NCBI GenBank assembly: GCA_025766275.1
Contig: JAFKAC010000016.1
Span: 310,001-374,000 of the forward strand
Reading direction: 5' to 3'
Length of the DNA: 64,000 bases
Source: Lactarius indigo
Taxonomy: Eukaryota > Basidiomycota > Agaricomycetes > Russulales > Russulaceae
How positions within the stretch are numbered: the stretch's first letter is position 1; each line of letters begins with the position of its first letter. Shown piece after piece: positions 19,418 through 29,740 of this stretch. Below the pieces are notes generated by a model. That model was not told where the DNA came from, did not search any database, and was given only the letters and a program-made list of their open reading frames with translations. The position numbers and the translations under genes are program-made.

Positions 19418-22400
19418 TCAGCTATGTTCTAATGATTCATCCTCCTCGTCTGCGTCTGCCGGATATTTTGTAACCTCTAAGTATGCGTGCCGCATTAGCG
19501 AGAACTTTCCAGTGTTCTCTGTACCATCCTCGTCAACTTTGTATTCGGGAAACATTGAGACAACACTTCGGATTGCGGTGATGGGAATGACGACATGACT
19601 CTGAAGGGGGTCACAGAGATAAACCGTCTCGCTAGAATCGGAGAAGACGTCCTTGTCCGGCAAAGAGAATAGGGTTACCATTGCCAAGGGATGACGAGAT
19701 TCCCCGAACCGCATGTAGAAGTAGAATTCTACGTTCGCTATACGCATCGTAGAATTATATTCGATCTATATAATCGTTCTCAGAACGGAAAGACAAAGAA
19801 AAAGGGTGTTCATCACCTCAACACACGAAGCACGCCGAACGTTGGATAATATGCGTGACTCCTGCCAGACCGAACACGCCATTTGTCCGTTCGGGAGCCG
19901 TAATTTAGCCCATCTGCAGACGGCCTTACACCATGTGTCTTGATTGGGCCACCCTTGCCTGCGCCAGTATGGCATCAAGGCCGAAAGTTCGTCGTCCGAG
20001 AGTGGTGTAGGATATTCCTCACAACGAGGGAGAAAAGCATACCCCCCGCACCCTTCAAACTCACGCGCGCCTCTCGGGAGAGACGTTCCACGTTGCCCAC
20101 GAAGTTCAAACTGAATTCCAGGAAAGCGAGCTTGAAGTGAGTTAATCTGGGCACGTAGAATGGCCCGCTGTGTGAGGTTGGCATACAGGTCCCGGTCTTG
20201 TCTGATTTTGCGACCCAAGTTCCCAATGGCAGTTTCGAGTGTCCACTGAGCATAACAAGCAAGGGGGCCCGCGCGAATAGTCTCCGGAGCCATGTGCGTC
20301 AGCATGTGGATGCTATGACGGACGAAATGGATCCACGCCTCCATGCGTTGGTAATAGAGGTCTTTGAATTCCTCTACGAAAGCCATCAAGAGACGATGCC
20401 CTTTGAGAACGTCCTCAAAGGTGATGCTATGGCGCTGGAGGATGCGCACACCCGAGACAAGCTTACAGTAGTTAAGCCAATACTTCCGAGGTAAAAGGTG
20501 CCGAAACAGAGTTGGGCCTAGACCATAGAAGTACTGTTGATATTCCCAAGCCTTGTAGCCCGAATTGATCTTCTTGGAGGGATCACGCAGAGCACGCCCG
20601 AACGACGAAGGGATGTATGGGACTGTTTGGGCCACGGTATCCCCATGTGCATTCCACAACGGGGTATTCTTGTAGAACACCGCCCAGTCCCACATCTCCC
20701 TTTCGTCGGAGTCACCTACATCCAGTTTACCAGTGAATAGCTTCAAGAATAGGTCGGGTTCGTTGAGTACTGTAAGATGCATGATGTCCATAGTAAACAC
20801 GCTGGGCACCGGGATAGGCTGACAAGGGAGACCACTGAATAACGTCTGCTTACAGAGACCGACCTCAAGACGACGGGTCCTGTAGTCAGCCAGAGTGTCC
20901 GCTCCAAGTAGATAGCACAAGTTCTTCGAATACTTATAAGGGAGGTTGTTGCGGTAAACGTCAAGATCGGCAGCGGTGACGTCAGGATGGCAGCACCCAG
21001 GAACGTCGTAATCAAGAGGCGCCTGCATTGCAGGGTAATAATGTGAATCGCCAGTGCGGCGCCGCCCTGGCATATCGCAATATACGCGACAGCCAAATCG
21101 GCCACTGTGCCCAACCATACCCGACATAGAAGCGCTGCCGGGGCTATCGGCAGTTCCAAAAAGTACCAGAGGACGAGAGCAGGTGACTAGTTGGTCTAAG
21201 AAAGCGTCATATATTCTGAGACCCTCGCGCTGCAGTGCGGCTATGTGATATAGCAAGGGGAATAGGAAAGAGTCCATGTCCGCGGGCTTATAAGGACCCG
21301 GGACAATGGCACTTGGGATGACGAATGCTTTCTTGTAGCACATGTCCGGAGGGAGGTTGTGAAAGACCCAGATAAAGACCCAGGCTTCGGATGGCTGATC
21401 GGGGCGAAGCTGAGCACCGTCGATAGAAAGCTGAAGGGCAACATCCGATGCCTTGAAGCGACCTTCGTTCCAGGCATCAAGAAGTTCTCGACCACAAGGC
21501 GTGTCATCGTATACAGCAAGGTTTCCGCCGTTTGCCCTCGCCGCCTGGAGGTTCTCAGCCAGCTTCGTCTCAAGGTAATGCATCTGCTTAGCAATTTCGC
21601 GAGAACCGTAGAGTGCCTGTATAACGGGGCCAACCGGGATGGTCGAGAACCGCTTCTGAGCCCTAGTAGTCCCGGGGATGTACCAAGGGATGCTGCAGCG
21701 CGGGCAAGATTCCAGTTCGCCATAGGGACCAGTATATGCCACACAGGATCGCATACACATATCGTATTCTACAGGTACAACGCCCGAGAGCCAGCGAATG
21801 CGTCGCTTCACTTGGTCGAAGCTTAAGAACTCGCTTTTGGGGTTGTTGAGGAGCTCGATCTCCCGAGTAGTGTCATAGTGGTCGCGCGAAGCACTAGAGT
21901 TGTTCACGAAATGCCGTATAGAACGTAGCAAAGGTGAAGGATCGGCCAGATCTGGCTCCTGGACAGGGTTGCGTAGACTATCGATCTCTGGAGGGCACAT
22001 TCCACTGTCCTCGAGAACCGCTATGCGTAACATATCGATGAATTCTTGTGTCGTCTGCAGATCAGGAAGATGGATGGGCGCATCATGGCCGTCCTCCGAG
22101 TGCTCCAGCGGATCGGGTTGTATCCGTTCTCGAGGCACAGCTGTCCCAGAAGTTCGTAGAGCAGTCTGAGGTGTCTCAGCAGAGTCACGAGTAATAGGAC
22201 TGTTGGCGTTCATTTCCTCATGTTGGTAAGGCTCAGGGGACAGAGGAGCATAATCTGGCTGGGCACCGTTGTCGACAGAAGGGCTGTGGTCTGGTGCAGA
22301 TGCAGAAGATGTTGCGTTCGTCGAGTCCACCTCAACGCATGGAGTCACCGGTCGATCTGGCAGAGATGGTTGCGCCAAGGATGTGGAAGGTGTATTACTC

Positions 22401-22504
22401 GCCTTGATACCATTGATACGCCGCAGATATGCCTCCAATTGATCATACAGCTTACGACGAACGACGGACCTGCGACTGGTCTTAGGCTTTGTCTTAGGTG
22501 GCAT
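19418..22504 (-). CDS. Plavaka/Tnp2-like DDE transposase, two exons (about 999 aa)
   Basis: Exon 1 (19825-22504) and exon 2 (19418-19737) join through an 87-nt GT-AG intron, restoring RRASS-NVEFYFYMRFGE. Numbering from the ATG at 22504, a zinc-ribbon-like C250-x3-C254 ... C267-x2-C270 is followed by candidate catalytic residues: D362 in LSIDGAQL, D573 in TMDIMHL and E757 in WTLETAIGNLG. These match the spacing and context of Tnp2-type transposases. The C-terminal exon carries the domain usual at the end of basidiomycete Plavaka proteins (HPLAMVTLFS). The frame stays open 44 codons upstream of the ATG (to 22636) and encodes a cysteine motif, but lacks an in-frame ATG. The 35-bp gap to the hAT insertion shows that the leader was disrupted. 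Confidence 0.88.
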
Positions 22505-22636
22505 GGGAATCGAGTGGTATACACGGCACCCAAGCCTCGGATTGGACTCGAAATCACATAAATTTGATGCAGGTGTACCGCCATTCGCACGTCGATTGTG
22601 TCGAGTAAGTGTCGATTGACATACATTACATTCGAG
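22505..22636 (-). other. In-frame N-terminal zinc-finger-like extension of the transposase without a start codon
   Basis: The frame of the transposase continues 5' and reads LECNVCQSTLTRHN ... NLCDFESNPRLGC before the first ATG. Cysteine pairs ahead of NPRLGCR are usual at the N-terminus of Plavaka proteins. A stop (TGA) lies five codons further upstream. ATGs at about 22653 and 22625 are in other frames. Confidence 0.6.
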
Positions 22637-22677
22637 GTAATTCGTAGGTAATCATTGCTAAATATATTTAATCCACC

Positions 22678-23474
22678 TAGTGATTTGCCGGCCCGGCTTG
22701 GCCTGAAAGCTGCGGCTTAGGCCCAGCTTTGAGAGGCTTAGGCCTGGAAAATGTGAGGCCTGAGCCGCCACCCATGGCTTGGGCTGGCCCGGCTTTTGGG
22801 CCGTGGCTTTAGAAATTTTTGAGAGGAACAAAGACCCAAGACATGTGCAGGTCTTGGGGCATGTGATACATCACAAGGTGTTGCGCACGCGTCCGCGGGA
22901 CGTGCGCCGTCGTATATTGGTTTGCAATAGTTAGGGACATGTTGCTCTTGAAGGGCTAAACGTGCGTGGACATGCGGTGGGGTCGGGAACAGAAACGAGG
23001 TTGGGTGGTTGAAGGTGGTCGAAATGGTCATGCATGTTTGCGCGTGACACGAAACTTCATATAACTAGTCGCATGAGTCGGGAACACGTTTTATTCGAGC
23101 CAATAGTGCCGCACACAAGTGCAGAAATCTGGAGAATTAAAATAATGAGCCACACTGACACAGAGCTCAAAAGTTAGGAGAACTTGACGACTAGATGGTG
23201 AATCAGAGAGGGGCAGCATACAGAGGATGGGGGCATACATACTGTGAGGAGGTTGGCAACATGTACTGTGACTGGCAGTCGTTTGATTTTATTTTTTTTT
23301 CGGCCTGTAGCCTGCAATTTTGAAGCCGAGATGCAGGCCGTATCCCCCGGCCCAGAGAATTTCAAGCCTGAGCCACAGGCCGCAAAAGCCTGACTTACGG
23401 CTCCAGCTCGGCCTGGCTTCCAGCGGCTGGCTTGGGCTGGCTTCCGGCTTCCAGGCTGGGCCGGCAAATCACTA
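22678..23474. mobile_element. Non-autonomous hAT-type element, 797 bp, nested in the large transposon
   Basis: A perfect 17-bp inverted repeat TAGTGATTTGCCGGCCC (22678-22694 and, inverted, 23458-23474) is flanked by the 8-bp direct repeat AATCCACC (22670-22677 and 23475-23482). Eight-base duplications and termini of this kind are typical of the hAT superfamily. Both ends are rich in GGCTTGGGC/AGGCCT-like subterminal words. There is no transposase inside, so it is a MITE-like passenger. Confidence 0.9.
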
Positions 23475-23503
23475 AATCCACCATAATCCGAGTTTATCGA
23501 CGT

Positions 23504-23532
23504 AATCGACGGACTTCCCACTGGGACTTAAG
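23504..23532. repeat. Right TIR and right target duplication of the 9.1-kb transposon
   Basis: The 22 bases 23504-23525 are the exact inverse of 14443-14464 and end CTTCCCACTGGG, followed by ACTTAAG (23526-23532). Confidence 0.88.
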
Positions 23533-24085
23533 GCTTACTAACTTTCTAGTGAGTGTGACGTAGGAGTATCTATATTTGGCATTCGGGAGCTCGGAAGTTA
23601 GGCCGGTCGCCGAACTGTTGCCAACCCTAGGTCGTTGCACCCTTGGTTGCACCTCAGCCTCAAGCCCTCTCCCGCCCGAGACGATTGGCGTTGATTCAAT
23701 CACGCTCATTCTTGGTCACCGCTACAGGCGAATCGAAAGAACACAGGCGATCTTGCAGGCGATCAGCGATCCAACCAACAAGGGACCAAATGTCCAAGTT
23801 TACAATTAGTCATCACGAACACGATTTCGGTGACCCGATGCAGGGAGCGATGCTTACCCGATGCTTCCGACTTGGTCCGGCTGACAGTGACGCAACATGT
23901 CATCCCCAAGCCCGACTCACCGAGCCCAGGGCAGGTTCAAGGCTGAGCTTGGCTCCTGGCTCCTAATCCCTCCTATATAACAAACACCGTCCGCGCTCCG
24001 TTTTTCCAACCCATTCGCACTCCCGCGACAAAGCCCCAACGCACACACACGTACCCGCCCAAGGAGACAGATTAGGCACCCCCTG
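23533..24085. other. No gene seen
   Basis: Short overlapping ORFs only. A TATATAA-like word at about 23972-23978 may serve the small gene beginning at 24086. Confidence 0.4.
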
Positions 24086-24415
24086 ATGTCGCAGCCATTC
24101 TCGCCTTCTCGCTCCCAGCCCACACTCTCCCGATCAGTGCTGTCCACCATCTCGCGCCTGTTCGCGACTCCGATGGCGGACCAGCTCACCGGGTCACAGT
24201 CAATGCCGGATGTGCCATTGACCGAGTTCCCTCCTTCGAGACGGCGTGGGGTAAGTCGACCGCTCCATTTTAAATACTCGGTCCTCGTCATTGTGGGCAG
24301 AAGCGCTGATAGTACGGAGCAGGGAAGCATCTCGGAGTCAAAATCTGTGACATATTCTGTCAGTCAGCTCATACCAACATCGCGTCCCGCAGTGCTCGAT
24401 GTGATTGAGATGTAG
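24086..24415 (+). CDS. Small Ser/Pro-rich protein, probably two exons, unknown
   Basis: The ATG at 24086 opens a Ser/Pro-rich frame (MSQPFSPSRSQP, LSRSVLSTISRLFATP, TEFPPSRRRG) with a consensus donor GTAAGT at 24251. A phase-compatible acceptor after GTACGGAG leads to QGSISESKSVTY ... VLDVIEM and a stop at 24413-24415, giving about 90 residues. An earlier acceptor would end the protein after two more codons. The composition suggests an unstructured phosphorylated regulator, but nothing identifies it. Confidence 0.45.
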   Translation: MSQPFSPSRSQPTLSRSVLSTISRLFATPMADQLTGSQSMPDVPLTEFPPSRRRGVSRPLHFKYSVLVIVGRSADSTEQGSISESKSVTYSVSQLIPTSRPAVLDVIEM

Positions 24416-25911
24416 GTCGGATGTATTGGGTAGGTCGATTACCGTTTCTTCTCTAGGGTATCTTCCTTACTCCTCTTATCTTCAGGTCATGAGCTTCATT
24501 CTTTTCGGTGCACACTACGCCTTTCCGTATAATGCAATTATTGCCCTCATCTACATCGTTTATTCTGAGTCGGAGATCTTATTTGGTGCACTACACACTT
24601 GTGTAGTACTTTACTGTAAACGTTACTCCTATTGCTGAGTACTTATCATCCACATATCCCTCTATAGCCTGCAACTTCTTTGCGTCATACAGCGTCTCTA
24701 TCTAGCCAGATGAAATGAAATCACTTCCACACATTCCAGTAGGGATCATAGACGGCTTCGTTGTCGGCGAGGGTCGGTATGTGGCGTATGGCTCCCGAAA
24801 AAAAAAAACAGGAAAGACAGGCTCAGCGCTCATCGATCATCACTTATCCTTGGCGTGTAAGATCAATACTGATACAGCTGAGTTTGAGTCCGTATGGCGT
24901 CATTTTCCCGCGCAGAAATCGTAATCCACAAATTGACCAGTCGGACGAACGCGTCTAATGAACGCGCCTAAAGAGCAAGCACCAGAGTCAACTCCGTATT
25001 AGGTTCAGCGCTTCGGCTTTTCTAACTAAGCTAGGGAGATCATGTTGCCTTTTTTTCTGGAACCCTTTCTTCTGCTGTCACCGTACTTTTTTTTTTTGGC
25101 GTCACGATACTTTGTCCTTTACATCTTCGGCTCCAGGTAGCTTGGGCACGTCTCGTGTTGACCACGGCCAATAGGCTCTAGGTGTTATCACTAGCCCTCG
25201 AGGTTTTGTTCGAAATCCTCGTGAATTTTGGTTCACACAAGGATTCGCTACCCGTAGAGGAACGACAGGGCCGATTCATGTGAGGGTCAGCATTTGGTGA
25301 TGAAGGACGACTCAGATGGAAGCAGTGATACAGATGTATGTGTCGACAACAGAATATATTGTATGAACTACTTTAAATTTTGTAGCTTTGTGCAACGAAT
25401 AGTGGTGTTCTCCATCTAGAAGCTGTCACCTCGTCCGAGTCCTTCCCGTGGCTGCGTGTTATCACTGCAAGACCTCCTGGCGGATGCGTTCTGCCGTCAA
25501 GCTGGAGACCGGTAAACTTGGCCGTATCTCGGACCCGATTAATATGCCTCTGGAAAGCCCCAAGGCAAGCCCTGCTTCCTCCTTGTTGAGGTTCTTGGAC
25601 TCCAGACTCGACATAGGCTCAGAAAATCCCATAGACTTGCCTAGGTTACTTGGACAATCGTCCATGAGTCTCGTTGAGGATGGTGGAAAGTGTCTCATAG
25701 GTGCAGTGTAACTCCAGGGGTATCTCAGAGAGGAGGTATATCCATCGTCTTCACACCAATACAGATTCATTCAGGCGACAGTAAGAATAAGGGGGATTAC
25801 CATACCATCAATTTAACGAGAAACAGCTGTGCTGGTTTGTATCCAAGTTTACCGGTTATAGTACCTTCCATATACAGATGGTCACCGGGCTATGGTTGGG
25901 ATTGGATAGAT
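24416..25911. other. Mostly gene-free; one coding-like stretch
   Basis: On the minus strand at about 25462-25711 a frame reads MRHFPPSSTRLMDD, SNLGKSMGFSEPM and ends TAERIRQEVLQ. It looks protein-like, but I could find neither start nor partner exons. The rest is AT-rich with T-runs (25086-25097). Confidence 0.3.
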
Positions 25912-25928
25912 CATAGATGGGCATGTAT

Positions 25929-26170
25929 TTTTTTTTGTTTTTTTTTTTGAATCCGTTTTTATTCCGGGGTGCGTATCAGAAATACAGACCGGTCGTGTCG
26001 CGAACCAAACACATTTAAGAAACACGGTAAATAGAGGTACCCCGAATCGTAGGTCCGAAACAGAGACCAAAAGCAAAAAGTCAATAAGCCACATATAAGG
26101 GAATGGGTTACGCGTCCGAAGACACGGCCTAAATAGGACAGAAGTCCGGTGAGAGAAAAGGTGAAAGAAC
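25929..26170 (-). mobile_element. Short poly(A)-tailed retroelement (SINE-like or truncated LINE), copy 1
   Basis: A 242-bp insert lies between perfect 17-bp direct repeats CATAGATGGGCATGTAT (25912-25928 and 26171-26187). It begins on the plus strand with a long T-run, that is, a poly(A) tail of a minus-strand copy, followed by GAATCCG and CCGGGG. Long target duplications plus a poly(A) end are the signature of target-primed reverse transcription. No tRNA-like head is evident. Confidence 0.8.
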
Positions 26171-26508
26171 CATAGATGGGCATGTATCGCCAAGCAGCCG
26201 GTCGCTCCCTCTCCGAGAATCTCCGAGAATGGCGAATGCACGTTGATACAGTAAGTAGTTGGTCCCTCCATCCTATCAAAAAGGAGATTTGCTCGAACCT
26301 GCTGCTTGGCTCACTCACACCATCTCTCATCTGAATCGAATGTTCGCCCCCCTGCGACAGCCTCAGGTTGGTAGACGCCAAGGTAGACGCCATGGTTTTT
26401 AAGACTGGAGCTTTATGGCACGTCCCCAGTACCCCCCCCTGCAACCCAACAGTTACTTTCAGATCCTTTGCTCACTCATCCGTACTGCAACAGTCTCAAT
26501 TCTCTCAG

Positions 26509-27225
26509 ATGGAAAGCCAAAGGACCATCCCTTCTACAGATCCAGAGCGCCGTCATGTGGTACAAGCCTATTGTATACCTGCATCCATGAACACTCATTT
26601 TGGTGCCCGATCCCACAGATCCCACCTGCTGCAGAACATCCGGGCCCCATTGTTCAACCAAATACACCTGCACCCAGACAGGACGCAAATGCTGCCACCC
26701 AGAATTGCCCCTGTCCACAGTGTTCCGATATGCAACGCGGACCACAAACCGTGTACCCTCAACAGCATCCAAGGGATTATGATGTGAGCTGCCTATATCA
26801 TGGCAAAATTTTACACAAGATCTGATTGCATATTCTCTTACAGAATACCTTTGCTCCGTATGTGGATCAAGACAAAGGCGTCAACAATCCTGTTGAAGCT
26901 CCCATGATTGGACCACACCATATGCAGGAACAGTGGGTCGCCCCAGAAGCTGTCGTGCGTGTTACAATCCTTCTTCACATTCATCGCTGAGATCTTGACT
27001 AAGGACAACTTTCGCTATGCACCTGTCCAAGAAAGAGCAGGCCCTCTTAATGTGGGGTTGCTCCAGGCTCCGATACTTGACGCATCGATCACAGAGAGTC
27101 GGAGGCGTCTGGCAGGCCACTTCCTCAATAACCCAGATGCATATGTAAGCCTGATCCGTCTGGAACCGGGCCCGTCTGGCCAATTCCAAGTTATCATCAT
27201 GCTTGAAATGGCCAACATCTTTTGA
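26509..27225 (+). CDS. Diverged member of the proline-rich four-exon family (181 aa)
   Basis: Exons 26509-26556, 26619-26783, 26844-26954 and 27004-27225 join in frame through introns of 62, 60 and 49 nt to give 181 residues. The layout mirrors the genes at 940-1776 and 7188-8026. There is a short polar first exon, then a Pro-rich second exon starting IPPAAEHPG (compare PPPAAPHY) and a third exon with FAPYVDQDKG (compare VPYHWDNGN). The last exon contains ITESRRRLAGHFLNNP and ends SGQFQVIIMLEMANIF, aligning with SSEPLMSLARSLILDP ... GGLRVTITLETADTV. Exon 2 adds a Cys pair motif CPCPQC. The start is uncertain because the frame is open further upstream to 26368. The function is unknown. Confidence 0.55.
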
Positions 27226-27519
27226 GGCACATCGAAAGGAGACGAGGGGCCAATGGCCATGATATTTCGTTGGGCATCTGTTACAGTAAAGATATAATCC
27301 ATGTGCTTGTTTTGCTAGTTGTTTCGTCGTGTCAATTAGTATGTGTTTCCCGGCCTCCCTTATTATGTGAAAGGTATTCCTTACTCTGAATATTATCCGG
27401 TTGCCGAGTCTTCGATCTCGAAAGCAACTGAAGTGTCTATTCTAAGTCGCGCTTTGCTCATCCCATCACTCATCTCATACTTGACCTCATGCTCTCGCTT
27501 TTCCAACCCCACACCCTGT

Positions 27520-28471
27520 ACCTCAGTTCACAAGTTGGTGCACGGCACGACGGCCTGCCATTTTCTGATCTTTCTTCGTGCCCCATCCTTGGAAGAAGCA
27601 TTGTCTGGCTTCGTATATCGCGAGGACCAGCTCGCCGTGCTGCACTTGCGTCAATTCCCGTGCGGGCATGTTCGAGGTTGCCAACGGCTGCCTCTGCCGC
27701 ACGGCGCCGCTAGGAGAATCCGAAGACCTCGTCTTTTGGGTAGCCCCAACCACGCCGCAATGTAAGCCCTCATGTCAACATGCCTACGCCACTCCCTCCT
27801 GGCATTTTCGCGCTTCTCTCGAATGCAGCTGCAGCTTCCATGATACAATTAGCTTCGTGGTACTGTATGATCTCTTGAAATAGTTGATCGGCGGGCACGA
27901 GTTGTTCAGGGTTGCCTTTGGGTGCTGGAGCTGGGTTCGAAGGGGAATGTGTACGCGGAGGAGCGGTGTGCAGAGAGAGGGCGTAAGGCGACAGCTGGAC
28001 TTGAAGTGTATCAGTCGTGGGCGAGGGCGAAGGGCTATCCAGTTGGTAGTACGAGTACACTGAGCAGAGACTGCTCAACAAAAATGTTACGGATAGAGGG
28101 TTATGAATTAGGTAACTGCCGGCGACAGCACGAGGATTCAACGGAAAGCGCGTAGAAGGCATGGGGGAAGATGACGGCGAGAGTGAGAGATTAGGAGGGC
28201 TGCCATACATCTTTATCAATACAGATTGTGCCGCCTCCAACAATCCAATTTCTTCTGTGGCGTGTGGCGGCGATGACTGCGGCTGAGGTAGCTGTGATGG
28301 CCTCAGACTGGAGTGGGTCAACGTCGACCGAAACACATTTCTTGCGAGGGCTTGGCCCTCGGCCCCTTCGGAGGCACTGCTTGGCTTCACAGGCCGAGAT
28401 TCCTGGGTACGACAGAAGGTGTATGTCCAGCAGGTGTAACAGTGACCCCAGGGTTGGACTAGACAGTGCAC
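27520..28471 (-). pseudogene. Sel1-repeat protein pseudogene (DSF2-like)
   Basis: The minus strand carries a Ser/Pro-rich N-terminal frame leading into FQEIIQYHEANCIMEAA, FERSAKMPGGSGVGM and GLTLRRGWGYPKDE. In another frame follow ELVLAIYEARQCFFQGWG and KKDQKMA. These are hallmarks of fungal Sel1-like repeat proteins of the DSF2 type. The gene is interrupted by an in-frame TGA after GVGMLT, a TAG after DEVFGFS and a frameshift before the last block, and further repeats are missing. It is therefore a truncated relic. Confidence 0.75.
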
Positions 28472-29380
28472 TCATTTCAAGTTGCTCATACTCATATTCG
28501 TAGACCGCCTCGTTCACTTCCTCCATCGACACAACCGTAGTGGGGACAGCAGACGAATTCGAGGCTATATTTTGTGTCAAAGCATTTCATAATTCACCTT
28601 CTACTTTGACCAGTGTCGTGTTAGTACCCCCCAAACAGCTGGGAAGCTGGAAGACATCCAGTGCGTAAAAGTTACAGTTGCACGTGGTGGGGGTGGCGTG
28701 GGCAGGGGGGGTGCGAAGGAGATGGCAAGTTGCTCATGAAATCAAACCTAGGCTCGCCCAGCGTGCCGAGGTTAGAGTTGTCGAACGCACCAGCGTCAGC
28801 AGGTTTGCGAAGGAGAAGGGGGTGCGCCTGTGAGTGCGCTAGCTAGGCATCATTCTGTGGGATGATTTTGAGGCCTTTGGGGAAGCGTGCGATTACATAT
28901 ATACCAACACTCAGGGAATGCCGATGTGCCGCGGTGGGCATGAGCGTGTTTCTATGTGACATGGTATAGAGAAAGTTGTGGCACACCTTGGTGCAGAGGT
29001 CAAGAGGCTCTGCACACAATATGTTCGCGTGTGAGGTCTGTACCGTGGCGGATGCGAGGAGTGAGGAGCACGAGAATTGCTGTGGCGGCGAGGTCGTCTC
29101 CGTTCTCCTCCTTAGGTTTGCCCTCGGGTGTGGCGGAGCGGAAGAAAGCGGGGCAGGAGTGGTGTCAGCGGCGGCCGGGACGGTTTTCTCTTACGTAGTC
29201 ACGGTAATGTTTCGGGAAAGACAAGGAGAAAGAGTGCATTAGGTAGTCTACTAAACAGAGGCGAAAGCGGAGGATCTTATGGGAATGGTCGTTGGATGGT
29301 CGTTTCACCTTGCGTTCCACCGACGGACTCAGACTACCAAGGCCATCAAAGGACTTTGTTGCGCCTCTGAGGAGAGCATT
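28472..29380. other. No supportable gene
   Basis: It possibly contains more eroded 5' sequence of the neighbouring Sel1 relic. A plus-strand ORF at 28976-29242 is cysteine-bearing but isolated. Confidence 0.35.
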
Positions 29381-29394
29381 CCCAGTATACACTT

Positions 29395-29544
29395 TCTTTT
29401 TTGAATCGATTATACCCCGGGGTATGGGCCGTAGACCCAGACCGGGCACGTGCAGCGCAGTTTACAGAATATCCTAGGACATATCTAAGATGCCTCCGTG
29501 ACGTCCAGCGGCGGGAGAATAAATAGGTAGCTGAACGGTCTGAG
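29395..29544 (-). mobile_element. Short poly(A)-tailed retroelement, copy 2 (150 bp)
   Basis: It shares the tail of the 25929 element: T-run, GAATC, CCCCGGGG and AGACC(C)AGACCGG-like words in the same order. The flanks are near-identical 14-bp direct repeats, CCCAGTATACACTT (29381-29394) and CCCAGCATACACTT (29545-29558), with one mismatch. Confidence 0.65.
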
Positions 29545-29740
29545 CCCAGCATACACTTCGTGAGTTTCTTTCCGTGGATGAGATGTATTCCAAGCAGGTG
29601 GGGTGTTTTCTAAGATGATGCCCTGATGAGGAAACGAATTAATTTAAAATTCGCAAACAAGACTGCTATACTATACCCGCTGGCATTGCCTGGCAACGTT
29701 GCCAAATCGCGAGAGATAAATCGTTGTCTAATCAGGCGAT

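Larger units (their letters stand above)
14443..23525. mobile_element. Plavaka/Tnp2-type DNA transposon with cargo genes, 9083 bp
   Basis: Perfect 22-bp inverted termini (14443-14464 and 23504-23525) are flanked by 7-bp direct repeats (14436-14442 and 23526-23532). Inside lie a Tnp2-like DDE transposase (19418-22504), a ten-exon gene (15093-17604) and a three-exon gene (17747-18379) transcribed divergently, a doubtful ORF (18453-18884) and a nested hAT element (22678-23474). The left subterminal region (about 14465-14820) is AT-rich with many ATCGA-like words. Plavaka elements are a known group of CACTA-clade transposons expanded in Agaricomycetes. Assigning this element to them rests on the transposase. 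Perfect TIRs and open frames suggest recent activity, apart from the disturbed transposase 5' end. Confidence 0.85.

Noticed and set aside
26557..26618. Donor GTATACC for the first intron of the gene at 26509
   Set aside because: It leaves the wrong phase for the Pro-rich exon. The donor GTGGTA after codon 16 keeps the frame.
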